Assembly: GCF_039523175.1 (NCBI RefSeq)
Contig: NZ_BAAAEU010000023.1
Coordinates: 141,528 to 205,527 of the forward strand
Source: Dokdonella_A soli
Lineage (GTDB): Bacteria > Pseudomonadota > Gammaproteobacteria > Xanthomonadales > Rhodanobacteraceae
DNA: 64,000 nt
Direction of reading: 5' to 3'
The notes beneath the pieces were generated by a model, which worked only from the letters and a program-made list of their open reading frames with translations, was not told where the DNA came from and did not search any database. Below are positions 1 through 9,317 of the stretch, in pieces. Positions within the stretch are counted from its first letter, which is position 1; each line of letters opens with the position of its first letter. Made by a program: the position numbers and the translations under genes.

Positions 1-1
1 G

Positions 2-2386
2 CGCAAGCTGCTCGCCGGCCTCGCCGCGCTGTTCGTTTCCATCGCTGCCGCGCAGGCGCAGTCGAGCGACGACCTTCTCCCGGTCGAGCAGGCGTTCAAG
101 CTGACCGCGAAGGTCGCCGCGCCCGGCACGATCGCGCTGCACTGGGAGATCGCGCCGGACTACTACCTGTACCGCACGCGCATCAAGGCGAAGACGTCGC
201 AGGCCGGACTCACGCTCGCTGCGCTCGACCTGCCGGCCGGCGAGAAGAAACACGACGAATTCCTCGGCGACGTCGAGGTCTACCATCACGCGATCGATGC
301 GACCCTCCCGTACACGCTCGCCGACGCGACCGCGAAGACGCTGGCGGTCACGATCACCGTGCAGGGCTGCCACCAGACCGATCCGAAGATCTGCTATCCA
401 CCGAACCCGACTACGCTGACGCTGGACGTGCCGCCTGCTGTTGTAGGAGCGGCTTCAGCCGCGATGCCTTTGACCAACGTACAGAAGAGCATCGCGGCTG
501 AAGCCGCTCCTACGGAACGCTCTCCCGCTTCGCCGCTCGGCCTCAAGCTCGGCGGGGCGCAACCGCTCGCGGGCGCGACCGAGAACATGCCGCTGCCGCC
601 GGAGCAGGCGTTCGTGTTCGAAGCCATTGCGCAGAGCCCGACCGCGATCCTCGCACGCTGGACGATGCCGAAGGGCTACTACCTGTATCGCGACAAGAGT
701 TCGGTCGCGCTTGCCGACGGCACCGGCGTGAAACTCGGTGCGCCGCAATGGCCGAACGGCGTTGACCACACCGACGAACATTTCGGCACGGTCAAGGTGT
801 ATTTCAATCAGGTCGAGTTGCCGATCCCGCTCGCACGCGAGCACGGCGAGGCGCAGACGATCAAGGTCCATGCCGAATACCAGGGCTGCCAGGAAAACGG
901 CATCTGCTATCCGGTGATGCCGCGTGACGTCAGCATCGACTTGCCGGCGGCAAGTGCGTCGGAACTCGCGGCGGCGAAATCCGCTTTTGTAGGAGCGGCT
1001 TCAGCCGCGATGCCGTCGAGCGCACCACAGAAGAGCATCGCGGCTGAAGCCGCTCCTACGAAAGCAGCTGCAGGCGCGGGCGGTCAATCGGAGGAACAGG
1101 CGCTCGCCGCAAATCTGTCCAGCAACCGCCTGCTCGCGCTGCTCTCGTTCTTCGGCTTCGGCCTGCTGCTTGCGTTCACGCCCTGCGTGTTCCCGATGAT
1201 CCCCATCCTGTCCGGCATCATCGCCGGTTCCGGCGAGAACGTGACGACGCGGCGCGCGTTCGTGCTGTCGGTCGTCTACGTGCTCGCGACCTGCGTCGTG
1301 TTCACGATCGCCGGCGTCGTCGCCGGGCTTGCCGGCGCGAACCTGCAGGCGGCATTCCAGAAACCGTGGATCCTGTGGAGCTTCGCGATCCTGTTCGTGC
1401 TGCTCTCGCTCAGCATGTTCGGCTTCTACGAATTGCAGCTGCCGAGTTCGTGGCAATCGAAGATCGCGAATATCAGCAACCAACAGAAGAGCGGCTCGCT
1501 GATCGGCGTCGCGATCATGGGCCTGCTCTCGGCGCTGATCGTCGGACCGTGTGTCGCCCCGCCGCTGGCCGCCGCGGTGCTCTACATCAGCCAGACCCGT
1601 GATCCGGTGTTCGGTGGCCTCGCGCTGTTCGTGCTCAGCCTCGGCATGGGCGCGCCGCTGGTCGTATTCGGTACCGCGGCCGGCAAGCTGCTGCCGCGCG
1701 CCGGCGCCTGGATGGATGCGGTCAAGGCGGTGTTCGGCGTGGTGTTCCTCGGCCTCGCGATCTGGATGCTCGCGCGCATCCTAGACGGCGTCTGGATCAT
1801 GCTGATGGTCGGTGCACTGCTGGTCGCCTCGGCCGTCTATCTGGGCGCGTTGGAACGTCTGGCCGATGGCGCGTCCGGATGGCGCAAGCTGTGGAAGGCG
1901 CTCGGCGTGATCCTACTGGTCGCCGGCGCAGCCGAGCTCATCGGCGCTGCCGCCGGTGGCCGCGACGTGACCCAGCCGCTGGCCGGCATCGTCGCCAACG
2001 GCGGCAAGGACGCCGGCGCCGGCGAACTCGCGTTCCGCACCATCAAGTCGAGTGCGGATCTCGATCGCGAACTCGCCGCCGCGTCGGCAGCCGGCAAACC
2101 GGCCATGCTGGATTTCTACGCGGACTGGTGTGTCAGCTGCAAGGAGATGGAGAAATTCACGTTCACCCGACCCGAGGTGCGGCAGGCGCTCGCCGGTTTC
2201 GTGCTGCTCAAGGCCGACGTGACCGCGAACGACGATGCCGACCAGGCGCTGTTGAAGCGCTTCAGCCTGTTCGGGCCGCCGGCGACGATTTTCTTCAACA
2301 AGGGGGATGAGCGGCGCGCACTGCGGCTGATCGGGTTCGAGAAGGCCGAAGATTTCATCACCCGGATCGGCAAGGCGGGCACCTAA
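2..2386 (+). CDS. dsbD: Thiol:disulfide interchange protein DsbD, 5' end outside window, with duplicated N-terminal domain
   Basis: Inner-membrane reductant transporter that passes electrons from cytoplasmic thioredoxin to periplasmic partners. The reading frame is open from base 2, and the window begins inside the signal peptide (RKLLAGLAALFVSIAAAQA), so the start codon lies just upstream. Two nDsbD domains follow in tandem, each with its Cys pair (QGCHQTDPKICYP, then QGCQENGICYP). Next come the membrane domain with the conserved Cys residues (LLAFTPCVFPMIP and IVGPCVAPPLAAA) and a C-terminal thioredoxin domain with WCVSC. At about 794 visible residues it is far longer than E. coli DsbD (about 565). 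The extra length is the second nDsbD domain plus two linkers, each encoded by a palindromic repeat. The downstream thioredoxin-like gene is a natural partner. Confidence 0.95.
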   Translation, partial: RKLLAGLAALFVSIAAAQAQSSDDLLPVEQAFKLTAKVAAPGTIALHWEIAPDYYLYRTRIKAKTSQAGLTLAALDLPAGEKKHDEFLGDVEVYHHAIDATLPYTLADATAKTLAVTITVQGCHQTDPKICYPPNPTTLTLDVPPAVVGAASAAMPLTNVQKSIAAEAAPTERSPASPLGLKLGGAQPLAGATENMPLPPEQAFVFEAIAQSPTAILARWTMPKGYYLYRDKSSVALADGTGVKLGAPQWPNGVDHTDEHFGTVKVYFNQVELPIPLAREHGEAQTIKVHAEYQGCQENGICYPVMPRDVSIDLPAASASELAAAKSAFVGAASAAMPSSAPQKSIAAEAAPTKAAAGAGGQSEEQALAANLSSNRLLALLSFFGFGLLLAFTPCVFPMIPILSGIIAGSGENVTTRRAFVLSVVYVLATCVVFTIAGVVAGLAGANLQAAFQKPWILWSFAILFVLLSLSMFGFYELQLPSSWQSKIANISNQQKSGSLIGVAIMGLLSALIVGPCVAPPLAAAVLYISQTRDPVFGGLALFVLSLGMGAPLVVFGTAAGKLLPRAGAWMDAVKAVFGVVFLGLAIWMLARILDGVWIMLMVGALLVASAVYLGALERLADGASGWRKLWKALGVILLVAGAAELIGAAAGGRDVTQPLAGIVANGGKDAGAGELAFRTIKSSADLDRELAAASAAGKPAMLDFYADWCVSCKEMEKFTFTRPEVRQALAGFVLLKADVTANDDADQALLKRFSLFGPPATIFFNKGDERRALRLIGFEKAEDFITRIGKAGT
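443..513. repeat. REP-type inverted repeat pair inside dsbD (copy 1)
   Basis: A perfect 25-bp inverted repeat (arms begin GTAGGAGCGGCTTCAGCCGC) with a 21-bp loop. It lies inside the dsbD reading frame between the two nDsbD domains and is translated as VGAASAAMP...SIAAEAAPT. The same unit recurs at 989-1059 and 10991-11071. Confidence 0.9.
989..1059. repeat. REP-type inverted repeat pair inside dsbD (copy 2)
   Basis: The same 25-bp arms as at 443-513, again in frame, encoding VGAASAAMPSS...SIAAEAAPT. It lies in the linker between the second nDsbD domain and the membrane domain. The loop sequence differs from copy 1 while the arms are identical, as expected for separately inserted mobile REP units or conserved hairpins. 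Confidence 0.9.
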
Positions 2387-2389
2387 GCT

Positions 2390-2470
2390 CGTCGTCCCGG
2401 CGTACGCCGGGACCCAGCGTCTGTGCTGTTGCGAAGAGGCACTGGGTTCCGGCGTACGCCGGAACGACGA
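2390..2470. repeat. Inverted repeat pair, GGCGTACGCC family
   Basis: Two palindromes, CCCGGCGTACGCCGGG and TTCCGGCGTACGCCGGAA, face each other across about 30 bp between dsbD and the thioredoxin gene. Each can form a hairpin and the pair forms a larger one. It is a dispersed repeat and may also act as a transcription terminator or attenuator between the two genes. Confidence 0.8.
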
Positions 2471-2502
2471 AGACAAGATGTTCCGGAACGCCACGTGCCT
2501 GC

Positions 2503-3045
2503 ATGTTCAACCGCACCAACCTCCTGATCCTCCTGATCGCCCTCGCCGGCGCGCTCGGCGGCTTTCTCGCCGGCGGCTGGCTGCACGCGCCGTCCGCATC
2601 ACGCGCGGATCTGACGGCTAAAGTCGGTGCGCTCGCGACGCCGTTCGACCTGCCCGACCTCGCCGGACAAACACATTCGCTGGCCGAATGGCGCGGCAAG
2701 CTGGTCCTGGTGAATTTCTGGGCGAGCTGGTGCGCGCCCTGCGTCGAGGAAATGCCGATGCTCGACCGTGCCCAACAACAGTTGACCGCACGTGGCGTGC
2801 AGGTGATCGGCATCGCCTCCGACAACCACGACGCGACCCGCGCGTTCCTCGACCGTCATCCGGTGCGCTACCCGATCCTGATTAACGATCCCGACCACGG
2901 GCCGGACGTTTCTATGGCCTACGGCAATACCCGCAGCGTGCTGCCGTATTCGGTCCTGATCGGCCGCGACGGTCATATCCTCGCGCAACGTTTCGGCAAC
3001 TTCAGCGAAAACGGGCTGGAGAAGTGGCTGGCGCCCTTCTTCTGA
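2503..3045 (+). CDS. TlpA/ResA-family membrane-anchored thioredoxin-like reductase
   Basis: A 180-residue protein with an N-terminal signal anchor (LLILLIALAGALGGFLAGG), so the thioredoxin domain should face the periplasm. The active site is WASWCAPC in the AhpC/TSA-Redoxin fold, followed by EEMPMLDRAQQQL and a cis-Pro region (RSVLPYSVLIG). Family members reduce disulfides on secreted or cytochrome-maturation substrates. Lying directly after dsbD, it could receive electrons from DsbD. The substrate cannot be read from the sequence. Start ATG 2503 is the only one that keeps the membrane anchor. Confidence 0.9.
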   Translation: MFNRTNLLILLIALAGALGGFLAGGWLHAPSASRADLTAKVGALATPFDLPDLAGQTHSLAEWRGKLVLVNFWASWCAPCVEEMPMLDRAQQQLTARGVQVIGIASDNHDATRAFLDRHPVRYPILINDPDHGPDVSMAYGNTRSVLPYSVLIGRDGHILAQRFGNFSENGLEKWLAPFF

Positions 3046-3175
3046 CCATTCAGCCGCAACAGCAGCCGACCCGTCGGATTTCCACGAATCTCGTCAATTT
3101 CCACGCAAACGTCGCCGAACTGGACAGAACAGGCGAGCTCGGCCAGACTAGCGGCCTTTTTCGGCGAGTCCGCCC

Positions 3176-3616
3176 GTGGCGAACATTCTGGTCCTGCACG
3201 GCCCCAACCTGAACCTGCTCGGCACCCGCGAGCCGGCGCTGTATGGGCACGCGACCCTGGCCGCAATCGACGCCGACCTCGCGCACACCGCGCAGGCGGC
3301 CGGCCACGCACTGACCAGCCTGCAGTCGAACGCCGAGCATGTGCTGGTCGAGCGCGTGCAGGCGGCTGCGCAGGATGGCACCGATTTCATCCTGATCAAC
3401 CCGGCCGCGTTCACGCACACCAGCATCGCGCTGCGCGACGCGCTGGCCGCGGTGGCGATCCCGTTCATCGAGGTGCACCTCAGCAATGTGCACGCGCGTG
3501 AACCGTTCCGCCGCCATTCGTATTTTTCCGACTTCGCGGTCGGCGTGATCGCCGGCTTCGGCGCGGACAGCTACCGCTTCGCGCTCGATGCGGCGCTGCG
3601 CCGGCTCGCCGGCTGA
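3176..3616 (+). CDS. aroQ: 3-dehydroquinate dehydratase, type II
   Basis: Third step of the shikimate pathway, converting 3-dehydroquinate to 3-dehydroshikimate in the cytoplasm. The 146 residues match the usual type II size. Visible signatures are HGPNLNLLGTREP near the N-terminus (lid Arg; the catalytic Tyr follows in ALYG), INPAAFTHTSIALRDAL, and EVHLSNVHAREPFRRHSY with the catalytic His. The start is GTG at 3176, the only one that keeps the N-terminal beta strand. It precedes accB directly, an arrangement common in proteobacteria. Confidence 0.96.
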   Translation: MANILVLHGPNLNLLGTREPALYGHATLAAIDADLAHTAQAAGHALTSLQSNAEHVLVERVQAAAQDGTDFILINPAAFTHTSIALRDALAAVAIPFIEVHLSNVHAREPFRRHSYFSDFAVGVIAGFGADSYRFALDAALRRLAG

Positions 3617-3647
3617 CCCTTTCCCAGACTTTCAACCAGGAGTCCCG

Positions 3648-4124
3648 ATGGACCTCCGCAAGATCAAGAAACTCATCGACCTGCTCGAGGAATCCAACCT
3701 CGCGGAACTCGAGATCAAGGAGGGCGAGGAAATCGTCCGCCTGTCGCGCATCCCGAAGGGCATGGTCAGCGCATTGCCGGCCGCCGCGCCGGTGCAGCAG
3801 GTGCGCGTCGACACGCCCGCTCCCGCAGCCGTGCCCCCGCCCGCCGCGACGGAATCCGCCGCCGGGGCAGGCGGCAAGGCGACGCCGGAAGGCCATATCG
3901 TCAAGGCACCGATGGTCGGCACGTTCTACGCGTCGGCCAATCCGGAATCGCCGCCGTTCGTGAAAATCGGCCAGGCGGTCAAGGCCGGCGACACGCTCGG
4001 CATCATCGAGGCGATGAAGATGTTCAACCAGATCGAGGCCGACGTCAGCGGCACCGTGCTGGCCATCCTGGTCGGCAACGGCCAGCCGGTCGAATTCGAC
4101 GAACCGATGTTCGTGATCGGCTGA
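3648..4124 (+). CDS. accB: Acetyl-CoA carboxylase biotin carboxyl carrier protein
   Basis: Biotin carrier subunit of acetyl-CoA carboxylase (fatty acid synthesis), 158 residues. The N-terminal MDLRKIKKLIDLLEESN is typical of AccB. A Pro/Ala-rich linker (about residues 45-80) follows, then the biotinyl domain with the biotinylated Lys in EAMKMFNQIEA. ATG 3648 is chosen over an upstream in-frame start because of the AGGAG at about 3640 and the conserved N-terminus. In most relatives accC follows within a few bases. Here about 440 bp with another gene intervene. Confidence 0.97.
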   Translation: MDLRKIKKLIDLLEESNLAELEIKEGEEIVRLSRIPKGMVSALPAAAPVQQVRVDTPAPAAVPPPAATESAAGAGGKATPEGHIVKAPMVGTFYASANPESPPFVKIGQAVKAGDTLGIIEAMKMFNQIEADVSGTVLAILVGNGQPVEFDEPMFVIG

Positions 4125-4135
4125 AAGGCCGGGAA

Positions 4136-4552
4136 TCGGGAATGGAGAATGGAGAATCGTCCAAGCGGCCGCACGAGCGACTTGACGTTTGGCGAGACTC
4201 CATGGCGCTAGTGGAAACCGTATACCGGCTCTCGCGATCCTTTCCCGACTCGGAGCACTTCGGGCTGACCTCGCAAGTGAGGCGATGTGCGGTAAGCGTT
4301 CCCTCCAATATCGCTGAGGGCGCGGCGCGACGTTCCACTGCCGAATATCTGCGCTTTCTGTCCATGGCACGCGGTTCCCTGTCGGAGTTGGATACCCAGA
4401 TCCAGATCGCAACGCGCCTCGGCTATATCGAAGCGTCGCCAGATTTCGAGCAACGCGTCGATACGACATTCGCCCGAATCACCGCACTAATGAACGCGCT
4501 GGAAAAAGTTGGAGCCGCACGATGACCGCTTTTACCCATTCTCCATTCCCGA
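4136..4552. repeat. Inverted repeats flanking the four-helix-bundle gene between accB and accC
   Basis: A 17-bp exact inverted repeat, TCGGGAATGGAGAATGG at 4136-4152 and its complement at 4536-4552, with further GGGAAT-rich similarity outside. It brackets the four-helix-bundle gene. The left copy encodes the first residues of that protein, and the right copy lies about 12 bp before the accC start codon. Confidence 0.75.
4142..4525 (+). CDS. Four-helix-bundle protein (23S rRNA intervening-sequence protein family)
   Basis: A 127-residue helical protein of the family first noticed in 23S rRNA intervening sequences, with the hallmarks LDVWRDSMALVETVYRLS, FGLTSQVRRCAVSVPSNIAEG and FLSMARGSLSELDTQIQIA. 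The biochemical role of the family is not established; it is often found as a stand-alone gene in variable genome positions. Here it sits between accB and accC with inverted repeats on both sides, which suggests insertion as a cassette. The start codon lies within the left repeat and has no clear ribosome-binding site of its own. Confidence 0.85.
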   Translation: MENGESSKRPHERLDVWRDSMALVETVYRLSRSFPDSEHFGLTSQVRRCAVSVPSNIAEGAARRSTAEYLRFLSMARGSLSELDTQIQIATRLGYIEASPDFEQRVDTTFARITALMNALEKVGAAR

Positions 4553-4564
4553 CTCCCCATTCCC

Positions 4565-5932
<1,368 letters not shown>

Positions 5933-5950
5933 ATGCAAGCGATCGTGTTC

Positions 5951-6032
5951 GTCATTCCGGCGAAGGCCGGAATCCAGTGTCTTCGCCCTGCCAAAAAAGA
6001 CACCAAGCCCCGGTTTTCGCCGGGACCACGAT
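5951..6032. repeat. Dispersed palindromic repeat pair between accC and prmA
   Basis: A hairpin TTCCGGCGAAGGCCGGAA near 5954-5971 and a second CCCGGTTTTCGCCGGG near 6010-6025, oriented towards each other. It is the same general family as the repeats at 2390-2470 and 56321-56409. It fills most of the accC-prmA gap and may serve as a terminator. Confidence 0.65.
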
Positions 6033-6064
6033 AGACTTTCGCCGGCCCTCCTGACAGCGCTCAA

Positions 6065-6967
6065 ATGCCCTGGCTCGAACTCTCCCTAACCATTCGCGAA
6101 TCCGACCAGGAGCGCGTCGAACTCGCGCTCGAGGAAATCGGCGCGCTCGCCGTGACGTTGCTCGACGCCGAAGTCGATACGCCGAACGAGCGCGCGATCC
6201 TCGAGCCCGGCGTCGGCGAGATGCCGCTGTGGGGCGAGATCGCGCTGTCGGCGCTGTTCGACGTGGAGGCCGATCGCGCCGGCCTCGTGCACGTGCTGAC
6301 CGAACTCGTTCCCGAGATCACGCCCGAGCAGATCCGCTTCCGCGAGGTCGCCGACCAGGACTGGACGCGCGTCTGGATGGACCAGTTCCAGCCGATGCGC
6401 TTCGGCCGGCGGCTGTGGATCTATCCATCGAACATCGAGCCGCCAACCGGTGACTCGGAAACGGTCATCGTGCGCCTCGACCCCGGCCTCGCGTTCGGCA
6501 CCGGCACGCATCCGACCACCGCGCTGTGCCTGGAATGGCTGGACGCAGCCGACCTCGCCGGCAAGACCGTGATCGACTATGGCTGCGGTTCCGGCGTGCT
6601 CGCAATCGCGGCGCTGAAGCTCGGCGCAGCGCGAGTGATCGGCGTCGACAACGACGCGCAGGCGCTCGCGGCGAGCCGCGACAATGCCGAACGCAACCAC
6701 GTCGCCGATCGCCTGGACCTGTTCATGCCCGAGGACCATATCGACGCGCCGGCCGACGTGCTGGTCGCGAACATCCTCGCCGGCCCGCTCGCCGAGCTCG
6801 CGCCACGCTTCGCGGCGAACGTGAAACCCGGCGGCGGCCTCGCGCTGTCCGGTATCCTCTCCGGCCAGGACGACGAGCTGTGCCGGCGCTACGCGGAATG
6901 GTTCGAGGACATCCGCGTCGACGTGCGCGAGGATTGGGTGCGGATCGGCGCGCGGCGCCGGACCTGA
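6065..6967 (+). CDS. prmA: Ribosomal protein L11 methyltransferase
   Basis: SAM-dependent trimethylation of ribosomal protein L11. The 300 residues match the usual length. The N-terminal substrate-recognition domain starts MPWLELSLTI. The Rossmann methylase domain has motif I VIDYGCGSGVLAIAALKLGA and the PrmA-type motif IV NILAGPL. LDPGLAFGTGTHPTT is the family signature before motif I. It follows accC, as in many gammaproteobacteria. Confidence 0.97.
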   Translation: MPWLELSLTIRESDQERVELALEEIGALAVTLLDAEVDTPNERAILEPGVGEMPLWGEIALSALFDVEADRAGLVHVLTELVPEITPEQIRFREVADQDWTRVWMDQFQPMRFGRRLWIYPSNIEPPTGDSETVIVRLDPGLAFGTGTHPTTALCLEWLDAADLAGKTVIDYGCGSGVLAIAALKLGAARVIGVDNDAQALAASRDNAERNHVADRLDLFMPEDHIDAPADVLVANILAGPLAELAPRFAANVKPGGGLALSGILSGQDDELCRRYAEWFEDIRVDVREDWVRIGARRRT

Positions 6968-7030
6968 GTCATCGCCGCATTGCGCCGGCGGCGGATGCGC
7001 GAAATCACGATGATCTGAACGGAGGTCCCC

Positions 7031-7795
7031 TTGCGTCCGCTGCACTGGATCGGCCGCAAACTGGCGCATTACCTGTCCGCCCCGCGCGAGCTCGTGCATG
7101 TGTCGACGAGCCGCCCTGGCCTGCTCGCGGCAACCCTGTGCAAGGGCGATGTGCTTCTGGTCGAAGGCACCAGCCGCTTCGCCTCGGCGATCCGCACGAT
7201 CACGCAGTCGAACTGGTCGCATGCGGCACTGTTCATCGGTGACGCGCTGACCGCATCGACCGGCGATCCGGCCCCGCTGTTCGTCGAGGCGGACATCAAT
7301 GCCGGCGTGCGCGCGGTGCCGCTCGACCACTATGCGCATCTGCATACGCGGATCTGCCGCCCGGTCGGTCTCGACGACACCGAGATCGATGCGCTGATCG
7401 CGTACGCCGTCGCGCGTATCGGCAATCAGTACGACTTGCGCAATGTGATCGACCTTGCACGCTATCTGGTCCGGCCACCCCCGGTACCGGACCGCTATCG
7501 CCGGCGCCTGCTTGCATTCGGCGGTGGTGATCCGACGCGTGCGATCTGCTCCTCGCTGATTGCCGCCGCGTTCGCCTCGATCCGCTATCCGGTGCTGCCC
7601 GACATCGAACTCGTGCGCGGCAAAGGCGTCGGCGGCGAGGAGCAGGCGCGCGAGATCCTGCACATCCGCGACTCGAGCCTCTACGCACCGCGCGACTTCG
7701 ACATGTCGCCGTACTTCCGCATCGTCAAGCCGACGCTGCAGCATGGCTTCGATCCGCATGCGCTGACTTGGGCGCCGGCCGCCGATCAGGACTGA
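7031..7795 (+). CDS. YiiX/YebB-like permuted NlpC/P60 (papain-like) cysteine hydrolase
   Basis: A 254-residue protein with the circularly permuted papain-like signature: a His in NWSHAALFIG (about residues 58-67) and a Cys in RAICSSLIAAAF (about 177). KGDVLLVEG and FVEADINAGV match the YiiX fold. Members are thought to cleave amide or thioester bonds in lipids or peptides; the substrate is unknown. No signal peptide is seen, so it is probably cytoplasmic or membrane-associated. The start is TTG 7031, chosen because GGAGGT lies just upstream. Confidence 0.75.
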   Translation: MRPLHWIGRKLAHYLSAPRELVHVSTSRPGLLAATLCKGDVLLVEGTSRFASAIRTITQSNWSHAALFIGDALTASTGDPAPLFVEADINAGVRAVPLDHYAHLHTRICRPVGLDDTEIDALIAYAVARIGNQYDLRNVIDLARYLVRPPPVPDRYRRRLLAFGGGDPTRAICSSLIAAAFASIRYPVLPDIELVRGKGVGGEEQAREILHIRDSSLYAPRDFDMSPYFRIVKPTLQHGFDPHALTWAPAADQD

Positions 7796-7869
7796 CAGCT
7801 CGTTCCGCTTCCCCGTCGCGGGCGCAGGCTAGAATCGGCAGCAGGGTCCGTCACCACGCCGCTTTCACA

Positions 7870-8658
7870 ATGTACGCCCAGTGTCCCGAATGCCTGACGA
7901 TCTTCAAGCTGGCCGGCGCCGACCTCGCGGCCGCGCATGGCAGCGTGCGCTGCGGACATTGCGCCTCAGTGTTCGATGCCTTGTGGACGCTGACCGCGCA
8001 ACTGCCGCCGGAACCGATCGAATACCTGGAAGTGCACGCGAGCCAGGCCGCGCCACCGCAACTCGTGGCGCCGGTGTTCCGGCCCAATCCCGCGCAGGCG
8101 ACGCTGTTCACCGAGGCCATCGACCGCTCGCGTGCGGCCGAGCGCTCATCGTTGCCGGCGTTCGCGGCCGCACGTCGGCGCGCGCGCGCGCCACGTGCCT
8201 GGCCCTGGCTGCTCGGCAGCGCGCTGCTCCTGTTCAGCCTCGCCGGCGAAGTTGCCTGGGCCGACCGCGCTCACTGGATGAATAGCGCGAACGTGCGCAC
8301 CGCGCTCGACCCGGTCTGCGCGCGCCTCGGTTGCCGTCTGCCGCTGCGCCGCGACGCGGCGACGCTGGAACTCCTGTCACGCGATATCCGACCGCACCCG
8401 TCGGTTCCCGGCGCGCTGATCATCTCGGCGACGCTGCGCAACGACGCGCCGTTCGCGCAGGCGTTCCCGGTCGTCGAAATCACGCTGTCCGATCTCGACG
8501 AGAAGCGCATCGCGATGCGGCGCTTCCACGCACGGGAATATCTGAGCGATGCGCGCGCGATCGATGGCGGCCTCGCCGCGGGCGCGAGCACCGCGTTGGT
8601 GTTCGAGGTCGCCGATCCCGGCAAGGATGCAGTCGCGTTCGAGTTCAAGTTCGAGTGA
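7870..8658 (+). CDS. Zinc-ribbon (MJ0042) and DUF3426 membrane protein
   Basis: A 262-residue protein with an N-terminal zinc ribbon (CPECLTIF...VRCGHCASVFDAL) and a single central transmembrane helix (WPWLLGSALLLFSLAGEVAW). The C-terminal DUF3426 domain includes DPVCARLGCRLPL and HPSVPGALIISATLRNDAPFAQAFPVVEITLSD. In relatives it lies between prmA and fis, as here. The function is unknown. ATG 7870 is chosen because the zinc ribbon begins right after it. Confidence 0.85.
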   Translation: MYAQCPECLTIFKLAGADLAAAHGSVRCGHCASVFDALWTLTAQLPPEPIEYLEVHASQAAPPQLVAPVFRPNPAQATLFTEAIDRSRAAERSSLPAFAAARRRARAPRAWPWLLGSALLLFSLAGEVAWADRAHWMNSANVRTALDPVCARLGCRLPLRRDAATLELLSRDIRPHPSVPGALIISATLRNDAPFAQAFPVVEITLSDLDEKRIAMRRFHAREYLSDARAIDGGLAAGASTALVFEVADPGKDAVAFEFKFE

Positions 8659-8956
8659 GTCAAGGAAGGCCGATGAGAACAGCAGGTCGCAACGCGCTTG
8701 TTCGACCTATTCATGCTCGACTTCGCGCGCGCGATGCCGCGCCGCGCCAACGCTTTCAGCGAGCGCATGAGGATGCGCACGCAAGTGCCGACACCGGAAG
8801 GCATCGCGCCCGCAAGCACGCCAGACGCGCGCAAATTTCACGTCGAGGCACTTATCAAGCCGCGCGCGCGGCGCTACTATCCCCGCCCGACGTGCGCTCC
8901 GTGGTGCATGCCGGCCCGCTCAAGGAAGCACGTTCGTAAAAAGGGGCCTGACTGTA
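8659..8956 (+). other. Non-coding gap before fis
   Basis: About 300 bp of Arg-codon-rich sequence with overlapping open frames but no recognisable protein. In many gammaproteobacteria dusB precedes fis; it is not present here. I see no RNA gene. Confidence 0.4.
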
Positions 8957-9238
8957 GTGAACGCCGCCATCTCGCTGCGCGCCGATGCCGCACACGAACC
9001 CGCGTTGCAACCCGCGCTGCGCGAATGCGTCACGCGCGCGGTGCGTCGCTATCTCGCGGACGTCGAGTCGGAGCCCGGGGAAGGCCTGCATGCGCTGGTG
9101 ATGGGCGAAGTCGAATCGCCGCTGCTGCGCGAAGTCATGGCCTGGTACGGCGGCAACCAGAGCAAGGCCGCGGCCGCGCTCGGTATCAATCGCGCGACCC
9201 TGCGCAAGAAGCTGCAGCAGTACGGCCTCGCCGACTGA
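8957..9238 (+). CDS. fis: Fis-family nucleoid-associated DNA-binding protein
   Basis: A 93-residue nucleoid protein and transcription regulator. The C-terminal helix-turn-helix GGNQSKAAAALGINRATLRKKLQQYGL is diagnostic (quoted in part: NQSKAAAALGINRATLRKKL). The upstream helix is LLREVMAWYG. It begins at GTG 8957. It lies directly before purH with about 80 bp between, the order seen in Xanthomonadales. Confidence 0.94.
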   Translation: MNAAISLRADAAHEPALQPALRECVTRAVRRYLADVESEPGEGLHALVMGEVESPLLREVMAWYGGNQSKAAAALGINRATLRKKLQQYGLAD

Positions 9239-9282
9239 CGCGCCGGCGCAGGGCTGGCAGGGCACGCTGGCCGGCGGGCCGC

Positions 9283-9288
9283 TATAAT
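9283..9288 (+). promoter_or_regulatory. Possible -10 element upstream of purH
   Basis: A perfect TATAAT 29 bp before the purH start codon. No good -35 hexamer is visible at the standard spacing, and I do not see a PurR-type operator, so this is only a candidate. Confidence 0.35.
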
Positions 9289-9317
9289 CCGGCGTTTTCC
9301 GCAGCACGTACACGCTC

